This document shows positions 8,618 through 16,600 of a stretch of 64,000 nt of DNA, one piece after another. The position numbers and the translations under genes are program-made. The notes below the pieces were generated by a model. It saw nothing but the letters and a program-made list of their open reading frames with translations. It was not told where the DNA came from and ran no database searches. Numbering within the stretch: position 1 is the stretch's first letter; the number at the start of each line of letters is the position of its first letter. This stretch comes from Variovorax sp. OV329 (GTDB lineage: Bacteria > Pseudomonadota > Gammaproteobacteria > Burkholderiales > Burkholderiaceae_C): contig NZ_FOUG01000008.1 of the NCBI RefSeq assembly GCF_900114785.1, positions 1 through 64,000 of the forward strand. Reading direction: 5' to 3'.

Positions 8618-9127
8618 ATGTGCGGCGCCGAACTCACCGCCCTCCCCGAAACCGTGCAGCGCGTCGCCCGCCTGCTGCAGTCCGCCGGCCATCCGCATGC
8701 GCCGCAGATGCTCGACGACGCCGCGCGCACCGCGCAGCAGGCGGCCGATGCGCTGGGCATTGCCGTGGGCCAGATTGCCAAGAGCATCATCTTCAAGCGC
8801 AAGAGCGACAACGTGGCGGTGCTGGTGGTCACCTCCGGCGACCGACGCGTGGACGAGAAGAAAGTCGATGCCCTGATCGGCAAGACCGGCCGCGCCGATG
8901 CCGACTTCGTGAAAAGCGCCACCGGCTTCTCCATCGGCGGCGTGTCGCCCTTCGCGCATGCGAGCAAGCCCGTCACCCTCATCGACCGCGAGCTGTTCCG
9001 CTTCGAAGAGATCTGGGCCGCCGCGGGCCATCCGCATGCGGTGGTGAAGCTCACGCCGGCCGAGCTGGAAAAGCTCACCGGCGCGCCGGTGGCCGACGTG
9101 GTCCAGGCGCCGCAGGCCGCCGCATGA
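8618..9127 (+). CDS. YbaK/ProX-type aminoacyl-tRNA deacylase
   Basis: The start chosen is the ATG at 8618, because AGGAAGG lies 8 bases upstream at 8603-8609; an in-frame TTG at 8582 is less likely. The 169-residue protein is a YbaK-fold domain: I-A-K-S-I-I-F-K with the conserved lysine near residue 57, G-D-R-R-V-D-E, and G-F-S-I-G-G-V-S-P-F-A-H, the substrate loop. Family members clear mischarged tRNAs, typically Cys- or Ala-tRNA(Pro). It is the first gene of a three-gene run; the DUF1289 gene overlaps it (ATGA) and the isomerase follows 17 bp later. Confidence 0.88.
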   Translation: MCGAELTALPETVQRVARLLQSAGHPHAPQMLDDAARTAQQAADALGIAVGQIAKSIIFKRKSDNVAVLVVTSGDRRVDEKKVDALIGKTGRADADFVKSATGFSIGGVSPFAHASKPVTLIDRELFRFEEIWAAAGHPHAVVKLTPAELEKLTGAPVADVVQAPQAAA

Positions 9128-9372
9128 CGGCCATGTCGGCGATGACGGCCGAAGACCTGGCCCTGCGCGCAGCCGCCGTCCAGGCGGCCGGCACGACGGC
9201 GCCGGTGCCTTCGCCCTGCGTCTCGGTGTGCCGGATGGATGGTGCCGGCGCCCTGTGCGAAGGCTGCCTGCGCACGCTGGACGAAATCGCCGCCTGGAGC
9301 ACGCTGGATGACGCTGCCAGGCTCGACGTGTGGATGCGCATCGGGCAGCGGGCGTGCAAGATGGGCGCCTGA
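9124..9372 (+). CDS. DUF1289 domain protein (small zinc-binding type)
   Basis: An 82-residue protein starting in an ATGA overlap with the deacylase gene. Residues 32-75 form the DUF1289 motif: P-C-V-S-V-C then M-D, C-E-G-C, R-T-L-D-E-I and a Trp. The four cysteines are spaced to bind one metal ion. The N-terminal 25 residues are alanine-rich and unremarkable. The biochemical role of DUF1289 proteins is unknown to me; many sit next to tRNA or redox genes. Translational coupling suggests a fixed stoichiometry with the upstream deacylase, which is inference only. Confidence 0.85.
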   Translation: MTAMSAMTAEDLALRAAAVQAAGTTAPVPSPCVSVCRMDGAGALCEGCLRTLDEIAAWSTLDDAARLDVWMRIGQRACKMGA

Positions 9373-9389
9373 CCACCGAGGGGACCGCC

Positions 9390-10031
9390 GTGAAGACCAT
9401 CACCTTCCACTTCGACTTCATCTCGCCCTTCGCCTACCTGGCCTTCGAGAAGCTGCCCGAGACGCTGGCCGGCCTGAGCTATCACATCCGCTACCGCCCG
9501 GTGCTGCTCGGCCCGCTACTGAGCCACCACGGACTGCTCGGTCCGGCCGAGGTGCCGCCCAAGCGCGAGTGGACCTACCGCCACGTGCTGTGGCTCAGCC
9601 ATGCGCACGAGATCCCCATCGACATGCCGGCCACGCATCCCTTCAACCCGCTGCCCTACCTGCGGCTGGCGCTCTCCACCACCACCGGCGGCGACACCAG
9701 CCGCTTCGTTACCGAGACGATCTTCCGCGACATCTGGCAGGGCGGCGGCGAGCCGGGCGATGCGGCGCGCTTCGCCGCGCTCAAGGCCAGGCTGCATTCC
9801 GTGCGCGAAGCTGACGGCGACGCGGTGAAGGCCCAGTTGCGCGCCAACACCGACGAGGCCGTGGCCGCCGGCATCTTCGGCGTGCCCATGCTGGAGGTCG
9901 ACGGCCAGCATTTCTGGGGCTTCGACAGCCTGCCGGTGCTGCGCGACTACCTCGACGGCGACCCCTGGTTTTCCGAGCCGGGCTGGCAGGCGGCGGCTTC
10001 GCGGCCCGGCCTGGCCCGCGGAAAACCCTGA
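9390..10031 (+). CDS. 2-hydroxychromene-2-carboxylate isomerase-like protein (DsbA fold, kappa-GST type)
   Basis: The GTG at 9390 is preferred, with GAGGGGA upstream and the natural N-terminus K-T-I-T-F-H-F-D-F-I-S-P. The 213-residue protein has the kappa-GST/HCCA isomerase layout: the catalytic serine in F-I-S-P near residue 12, a helical insert, and G-I-F-G-V-P-M near residue 167, the cis-proline loop that positions glutathione. Named members isomerise hydroxychromene-carboxylate in naphthalene breakdown, but no ring-degradation genes are nearby, so the real substrate is open. It ends 171 bp before the transporter gene. Confidence 0.85.
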   Translation: MKTITFHFDFISPFAYLAFEKLPETLAGLSYHIRYRPVLLGPLLSHHGLLGPAEVPPKREWTYRHVLWLSHAHEIPIDMPATHPFNPLPYLRLALSTTTGGDTSRFVTETIFRDIWQGGGEPGDAARFAALKARLHSVREADGDAVKAQLRANTDEAVAAGIFGVPMLEVDGQHFWGFDSLPVLRDYLDGDPWFSEPGWQAAASRPGLARGKP

Positions 10032-10202
10032 CCCTCCAAAACCCGCGATTTCTGCATCCTGAAACGGATGTCGGGGGTTTGACCCTAATTTGTCAGCAAA
10101 CGTTAAGTTTGGCGAAAGCCTAGGGTCAGAAGCCGGTCGAAGAATGCGTCACGACCTCGATCCACCGGGGTCGCACCATTCTTATTCGAGGAGACCGAAG
10201 AC

Positions 10203-11891
10203 ATGACAGCCGCACTTGATTCCCGGGGGGCCGCAGCCCCCCGGCCCATGACAGCCGAGGAGAAGAAGGTCATCTTCGCCTCCTCGCTCGGTACCGTGTT
10301 CGAGTGGTATGACTTCTACCTCTACGGCTCGCTGGCGGCGATCATCGCCAAGCAGTTCTTCAGCGGACTGGATGCGGGCGCCGCCTTCATCTTCGCGCTG
10401 CTGGCCTTTGCCGCGGGCTTCCTGGTGCGACCCTTCGGCGCCATCGTGTTCGGCCGCCTGGGCGACATGATCGGCCGCAAATACACCTTCCTGGTCACCA
10501 TCCTGATCATGGGCCTGTCGACCTTCATCGTCGGCCTGCTGCCCACCTACGCCACCATCGGCGTGGCCGCCCCGGTGATCCTGATCGCACTGCGCATGCT
10601 GCAAGGCCTGGCGCTGGGCGGCGAGTACGGCGGTGCCGCCACCTACGTGGCAGAGCATGCCCCGCACGGCAAGCGCGGCGCCTACACCTCGTGGATCCAG
10701 ACCACCGCCACGCTGGGCCTGTTCCTCAGCCTGCTGGTGATCCTGGGCGTGCGCACCGTGGTCGGTGAAGACGCCTTCGCCGCGTGGGCCTGGCGCATTC
10801 CCTTCCTGGTGTCCATCGCCCTGCTGGCCATCTCGGTGTGGATCCGCCTGAGCCTCAACGAGTCGCCCGCCTTCCAGAAGATGAAGGCCGAGGGCAAGAC
10901 CTCCAAGGCGCCGCTGGCCGAGTCCTTCGGCGAGTGGAAGAACCTGAAGATCGTGATCCTGGCGCTGGTGGGCCTGACCGCCGGCCAGGCCGTGGTCTGG
11001 TACACGGGCCAGTTCTACGCGCTGTTCTTCCTGACGGCCCAACTGAAGGTGGACCCGATCACCGCCAACCTGCTGATCGCCGCCGCGCTGCTGATCGGCA
11101 CGCCCTTCTTCGTGATCTTCGGCACGCTGTCGGACAAGATCGGCCGCAAGCCCATCATCATGGCCGGCTGCCTGCTCGCCGCGCTGACCTACTTCCCGGT
11201 CTTCAAGATGCTGACCGAAGCGGCCAACCCCGACCTGGCCCACGCCCAGGCCAACGCCGCCGTGACCGTCACCGCCGACCCCGCCACCTGCTCCTTCCAG
11301 GGCAACCCGGTGGCACGCGAGATCGACTTCCGCACGTCCTGCGACATCGCCAAGCGCTTCCTGGTGCAGAACTCGGTGAGCTACGACAACATCGCTGGCG
11401 CGCCAGGCTCGCAGGCCATCGTGAAGATCGGCGAGCGCGCCATTACGGCGCCCAACGGCACCGTGGTCCGCGCCAAGTTCGACGAGCAGTCGACCAAGGA
11501 CATCGCCGCGTTCAAGAAGGCCGTGGCTGACGACCTGAAGGCCGCTGGCTACCCGACCAAGGCCGACCCGGCCAAGATGAACAAGATCATGGTGCTGGTC
11601 ATCTTGACCTACCTCGTGATCCTGGTCACCATGGTGTACGGGCCGATCGCCGCGATGCTGGTGGAACTGTTCCCGACCCGCATCCGCTACACCTCGATGA
11701 GCCTGCCCTACCACATCGGCAACGGCTGGTTCGGCGGCCTGCTGCCCACCACCGCCTTCGCCATCGTGGCGTCGACCGGCAACATGTACAACGGTCTCTG
11801 GTACCCGATCATCATCGCGACCATCACCCTGGTGGTGGGCACGCTGTTCATCCGCGAGACCAAGGACGTGAACATCTACGCCAACGACTGA
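10203..11891 (+). CDS. MHS-family MFS transporter with an extra hydrophilic domain
   Basis: A 562-residue major facilitator of the metabolite:H+ symporter type (ProP/ShiA-like). E-W-Y-D-F-Y-L-Y-G near residue 30 and G-R-L-G-D-M-I-G-R-K after the second helix are diagnostic; a second G-x-x-x-D-x-x-G-R-K copy lies near residue 310. The typical length is 430-500; the surplus comes from a hydrophilic block at about 341-457 between two late membrane helices. That block contains two cysteines (C363 and C380). The substrate is probably an organic acid or osmolyte. A strong hairpin terminator follows at 11945. No regulator is adjacent. Confidence 0.85.
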   Translation: MTAALDSRGAAAPRPMTAEEKKVIFASSLGTVFEWYDFYLYGSLAAIIAKQFFSGLDAGAAFIFALLAFAAGFLVRPFGAIVFGRLGDMIGRKYTFLVTILIMGLSTFIVGLLPTYATIGVAAPVILIALRMLQGLALGGEYGGAATYVAEHAPHGKRGAYTSWIQTTATLGLFLSLLVILGVRTVVGEDAFAAWAWRIPFLVSIALLAISVWIRLSLNESPAFQKMKAEGKTSKAPLAESFGEWKNLKIVILALVGLTAGQAVVWYTGQFYALFFLTAQLKVDPITANLLIAAALLIGTPFFVIFGTLSDKIGRKPIIMAGCLLAALTYFPVFKMLTEAANPDLAHAQANAAVTVTADPATCSFQGNPVAREIDFRTSCDIAKRFLVQNSVSYDNIAGAPGSQAIVKIGERAITAPNGTVVRAKFDEQSTKDIAAFKKAVADDLKAAGYPTKADPAKMNKIMVLVILTYLVILVTMVYGPIAAMLVELFPTRIRYTSMSLPYHIGNGWFGGLLPTTAFAIVASTGNMYNGLWYPIIIATITLVVGTLFIRETKDVNIYAND

Positions 11892-11944
11892 CGCGCTCGC
11901 CGACTGAAAGCCCTGGCGGCGCGACCCGCCGCCAGGCGCTCAAC

Positions 11945-11989
11945 AAAAGGGCTTCATGCGCCGCTGCCGCGCGGTGCTGAAGCCTTTTT
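11945..11989 (+). terminator. Rho-independent terminator after the transporter gene
   Basis: AAAAGGGCTTCA (11945-11956) pairs with TGAAGCCTTTT (11978-11988) with one bulged G. The intervening bases also pair (GCGCCGC with GCGGTGC), giving one long hairpin that ends in five T's. It lies 54 bp after the transporter stop and just before the small membrane-protein gene. Confidence 0.75.
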
Positions 11990-12038
11990 CTTGGGCGCTC
12001 GATGCCCGCTTACCCATCCATTCAGGAGGAACCACGCC

Positions 12039-12191
12039 ATGTGGAAGATCGCCGTCGGCTTCGTCATCTTTGCCGCCATTTCCCTGTTCGTGATCATGAA
12101 GTTCGGCGACAAGGTCGACATGTCGGGCGAGAAGCACGGTGGGGACAGCACGCACGCGCCGGCACCGGCCGAGCCGGCACCCGCGAAGTAG
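12039..12191 (+). CDS. Small single-pass membrane protein of unknown function
   Basis: A 50-residue ORF starting at an ATG preceded by a near-perfect ribosome site, AGGAGGA (12024-12030). Residues 4-20 form one hydrophobic helix, followed by K-F-G-D-K-V-D and a short tail rich in Pro, Ala and Glu. The longer frame beginning at 11991 would start inside the terminator and has no ribosome site, so the short form is preferred. It could help or regulate the transporter gene upstream, but the terminator between them argues for only partial read-through. I do not recognise the family. Confidence 0.65.
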   Translation: MWKIAVGFVIFAAISLFVIMKFGDKVDMSGEKHGGDSTHAPAPAEPAPAK

Positions 12192-12218
12192 GGCGCCGGG
12201 TGGCGCCCCCGGCCGCGT

Positions 12219-13349
12219 TCAGCGCTTGAAGCGGCCGTCCGAGATGATGGACAGGTCGGCGAAGTCGATGCCGCTGTGGTCGGTGGCCGAGTAGCTCACC
12301 TCCAGGCCGCCGCCCACGTCGTACTGGCGGATGGTCTCCAGTGCCGTCACCACGCGTGCGCGCGTGGGCTTGGGGCCGGCGCGGCGCAGGCCCTCCACCA
12401 GCACCTTGGCCGAGGCGAAGCCTTCCAGCGAGGCCGGCGAGAGTTCGTTCATGCCCTTGGCGCGGGCCATGGTCAGGGCCTCCTTCACCATCGCGTTGCC
12501 CATGGCGCGTTCGTTGGGGAACACCTGGGTCACGATCACGCCCTTGCTGGAATCGCCCAGCTGCTTGATGAAGCCGCTGGAGGCATTGTTGGACAGCGTG
12601 ACCACCTGCGCCGCCGAGCCGGCCGCGCGCAGTGCCTTCACGCCGTCGACCACCGCAGTGCCCGAGCCGATCCACAGTACCGCCTGGGCATTGGCCGCAA
12701 CCAGCTTGGGCACGATCGCGTTGTAGTCGGGCTTGTCGCGGTCGGCCGGCACCAGCACCGCCGGCTCGATCTTCGCCTTCGCAAAGCCCTTCTTGGCGCC
12801 TTCCAGCGCATCGGCGCCGAAGGAGTCGGTGACGTGCACCACCGCGATGCGGGTGATGCCCACCGTGCTCAGGTGCGCCACGGCCTTCTCGGCCTCGCGC
12901 TGGTAGGTGGGCCGCACGTTGAACACGTTCTTCTGCAGCGGCTGGTGCAGCGCCATCGCGCCGGTCGAGGGCGCGACCAGCGCCAGGCCGTGCTGGTCCA
13001 GCAGCGGGATGATGGCCTGCGTGTGCGGCGTGCCGCGGGTCATGAACATGGCGAGCACCTGCTTCTGCTCGATCAGCACCTTGGCGTTCTCGCCGGCGCG
13101 CTTCACGTCGAAGGCGTCGTCCATGCGCAGCACCTCGATCTTCTCGCCATGGATGCCGCCCTGCGCGTTGACGGCATCGATCACCAGCTGCGCGCCGGCG
13201 ATGGTCTCGTTCACGCTGGCGGCCACCGAGCCGCTCAGGCCGGCGGTCTGGCCGATCACCAGCTGGGCCTGCGCCAGGCCGCATGCCGCCAGGCATGCCA
13301 GGGTGAGGGCGGCGGTGCGAATGCCGGCGAATCGCTGCTTGTCGTGCAT
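12219..13349 (-). CDS. Branched-chain amino acid-type ABC transporter substrate-binding protein (Peripla_BP_6)
   Basis: A 376-residue periplasmic receptor with a signal peptide: hydrophobic core from residue 13 and a cut site after A-Q-A near residue 29. The mature protein has the type I periplasmic-binding fold of LivJ/UrtA relatives: I-G-Q-T-A-G-L-S-G near residue 33, L-V-A-P-S-T-G, and F-N-V-R-P-T-Y-Q-R-E. No LivHMGF permease or ATPase genes are within the window, so it is an orphan receptor that must borrow a transporter or act in sensing. It is divergent from the uvrA-like gene across a 286-bp gap. The ligand is unknown. Confidence 0.88.
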   Translation of the reverse strand: MHDKQRFAGIRTAALTLACLAACGLAQAQLVIGQTAGLSGSVAASVNETIAGAQLVIDAVNAQGGIHGEKIEVLRMDDAFDVKRAGENAKVLIEQKQVLAMFMTRGTPHTQAIIPLLDQHGLALVAPSTGAMALHQPLQKNVFNVRPTYQREAEKAVAHLSTVGITRIAVVHVTDSFGADALEGAKKGFAKAKIEPAVLVPADRDKPDYNAIVPKLVAANAQAVLWIGSGTAVVDGVKALRAAGSAAQVVTLSNNASSGFIKQLGDSSKGVIVTQVFPNERAMGNAMVKEALTMARAKGMNELSPASLEGFASAKVLVEGLRRAGPKPTRARVVTALETIRQYDVGGGLEVSYSATDHSGIDFADLSIISDGRFKR

Positions 13350-13635
13350 GCCTTGTCTCTTCCTTCTTCTCTACGGATCTTGAAATGGAGGAGGCGCTAT
13401 TGGCGCGCAGGCCGGCCGCGCGGCTGCCACGGGAAAACCCCCTTGAGGGCTTATTCGAGACACTTGTTCCGGCCCTTTGGCACGAAATGTTGCGTTTTCC
13501 GGGACGACTAGCGCGATCCGCGCCGCCCGGCAGGCCGTCCGCGCCAATTCCCTGCGCTGCGGCCAAGCATCCGCGGGTGGCAGGAGGCTGTCAGCGTGCG
13601 CTCCCTAGAATGTCCGCCCCACCTCCAAGGCACGC
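13350..13635. promoter_or_regulatory. Divergent promoter region between the ABC receptor and tandem uvrA
   Basis: This 286-bp gap must hold promoters for two divergent genes. It is noticeably less GC-rich in the middle (about 13430-13500). I see no convincing LexA-type box, long palindrome or repeat, so nothing in the sequence ties the giant uvrA to the SOS response. Confidence 0.4.
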
Positions 13636-16600
13636 ATGACACAGGGCTCCATCCGGATTCGCGGCGCACGCCAGCACAACCTTCGCAACCTCGATCTCGA
13701 CATCCGCACCGGCGAACTGACGGTGGTCACGGGCCCCAGCGGCTCGGGCAAGTCCAGCCTGGTCTTCGACACCCTGTTCGCAGAAGGGCAGCGGCGCTAT
13801 GTCGAGACCTTCTCGGCCTACGCCCGCCAGTTCCTGGACCGCATGGACAAGCCCGCGGTGGACCGGGTGGAAGGCGTGCCCCCGGCCATCGCCATCGACC
13901 AGACCAACCCGGTGCGCTCCTCGCGCTCCACGGTGGGCACGATGACGGAGCTGAACGACCACCTGAAGCTCCTGTTCGCCCGCGCCGGCCAGTTGTTCGA
14001 CCGCGAGACCGCGCTGCCGGTGCGGCACGACTCCCCCGACTCCATCTACGCCGAGCTGTCGGCCCGCGCCGCCGCCAGCGGCGATCCGCGCGTGGTGCTG
14101 ACTTTCCCGGTGGAACTGCCCGCGGGCACCAGCGCCGACGAGGTGGCGCAGTGGCTGTCGGCCAGCGGCTTCACGCGCGTGCAGGCCGAGCGCGAGGTCG
14201 CCACGCCCACCGGGCCGCGCAAGCTGCTGGACGTGGTGGCGGACCGCTTCCGCCTGTCGGGCGCCGAGCGCGCACGGGTGGTCGAGGCCATCGAGGTGGC
14301 GCTCAAGCGGGGTTCGGGCAAGCTCACGGTGTATGCGCTGCCGGCGGACGAGAACGAGCATCCGGAGATCTGGAAGTTCTCCACTGGCTTGCACTGCCCG
14401 GAAAGCGACATCCGCTACGCCGACCCGCTGCCCTCGATGTTTTCCTTCAACTCGGCGGTGGGCGCCTGCGACACCTGCCGCGGTTTCGGCCGCGTCATCG
14501 GGGTGGACATGGGGCTGGTCTTTCCCAACGACAAGCTCACGCTGCGCGCCGGCGCCATCAAGCCCATGCAGACGCCTGCCTGGAAGGAGTGCCAGGACGA
14601 CCTCATGCGCCACGCCGAGGCGGCCGGCATTCCGCGCGACACGCCCTGGGTCAAGCTCACGCCCGAGCAGCAGCACTGGGTGATCGAGGGCTCGCCCAAC
14701 TGGAACGGCAAGTGGAACCAGCACTGGTATGGCGTGCGCCGCTTCTTCGCCTACCTGGAGAGCAAGGCCTACAAGATGCACATCCGCGTGCTCTTGTCCA
14801 AGTACCGCAGCTACACGCCGTGCCCGACCTGCGGCGGCGCGCGCCTCAAGCTGGAGAGCCTGCTTTGGCGCATCGGCGGCAAGGACGACGCGGATGCGGT
14901 GCTGCCGCCCGGGAAGCGCTTCCTGCCCGTGGGCGCGAAGTGGACGCGCGCGCACCTCGAGGCGCTGCCGGGCCTGTGCCTGCATGACCTGATGCTGCTG
15001 CCCATCGAGCGGCTGCGGAAGTTCTTCGACCGCGCGCAGCTCCCGGCTGCTGGCGAGGCCGGCGGCGGCGAGGCGCAGGCGCTCAAGCTGCTCTTCGAGG
15101 AAATCACCACCCGCCTGCGCTACCTGCACGACGTGGGCATCGGCTACCTCACGCTGGACCGGCAGAGCCGCACGCTCAGCGGCGGCGAGGTGCAGCGCAT
15201 CAACCTCACGACCGCGCTGGGCACCTCGCTGGTCAACACGCTCTTCGTGCTGGACGAGCCCAGCATCGGCCTGCACCCGCGCGACATGAGCCGCATCACC
15301 GAGGCCATGCTGCGCCTGCGCGACGCGGGCAACACGCTGGTGGTGGTGGAGCACGACCCTGCCGTCATGCTGGCTGCCGACCGCATCATCGACATGGGCC
15401 CCGGCCCCGGCGCGCGCGGCGGGCAGATCGTCTATGACGGCGACACGCACCACCTGCGCAGCGCCGACACGCTCACCGGCGCCTACCTGGGTGGGCGCAA
15501 GACCATCGGAATGGGCTTCAAGCGACCGGTGGGCGATGCCACGCCGCGCCTCATCCTCGAAGGCGCGCGCGAGCACAACCTGAAGAACGTCACGGTGGAG
15601 CTGCCGTTGCAGCGCCTCGTGTGCGTCACCGGCGTCAGCGGCTCGGGCAAGTCCACGCTGATCCAGGACGTGCTGGCGCCGGCGCTGATGCGCCACTTCG
15701 GCAAGGCCACCGAGACGCCCGGCGCGCACGACCGCCTGCTGGGCGCGGACCATCTCAGCGACGTGGTGTTCGTGGACCAGTCGCCCATCGGCAAGACGGC
15801 ACGCTCGAACCCCGCGAGCTACGTGGGCGCGTGGGACGCCATCCGGGAGATCTTCTCCGTCGCGCCGCTGTCGAAACAGCGCGGCTACACCGCGGCCAAG
15901 TTCAGCTTCAACAGCGGCGACGGGCGCTGCCCGACCTGCGGTGGGTCGGGCTTCGAGCACGTGGAGATGCAGTTCCTCTCGGACGTGTACCTGCGCTGCC
16001 CCGACTGCGACGGCAAGCGCTACCGCCCCGAGATCCTGGAAGTGAAGGTGGAGCGCGCCGGCCGCCACCTGAACGTGGCCGACGTGCTGGAGCTGACCGT
16101 GGCCGAGGCGCTGGCCGCCTTCGTCAACGACCGCGAGGTGCAGCGCGTGCTGCAGCCCATCGTGGACGTGGGGCTGGACTACGTGAAGCTGGGCCAGCCC
16201 GTGCCCACGCTCAGCGGCGGCGAGGCGCAGCGCCTCAAGCTCGCCGGCTTCCTGGCCGAGGCGGCCAAGAGCAGCTCGGCCAGCAGGCAGCCGCTGGCGC
16301 GCAAGGGGACGCTCTTCCTCTTCGACGAGCCCACCACCGGCCTGCACTTCGACGACATCGCGCGGCTGATGCGCGCGCTGCGCAAGCTGCTGGACGCGGG
16401 CCATTCGCTGGTCGTGATCGAGCACAACCTGGACGTGATCCGCGCCAGCGACTGGCTGATCGACCTGGGCCCCGAGGGCGGCGACGGCGGCGGCCAGGTC
16501 GTGGCCGAGGGCGCGCCGGAGCAGGTACGCGAGAACCGCGCTTCGCTCACCGGCGCGGCGCTGGCCGACTACGAATCGACCATCGGTCCTGGCGCCTTCA

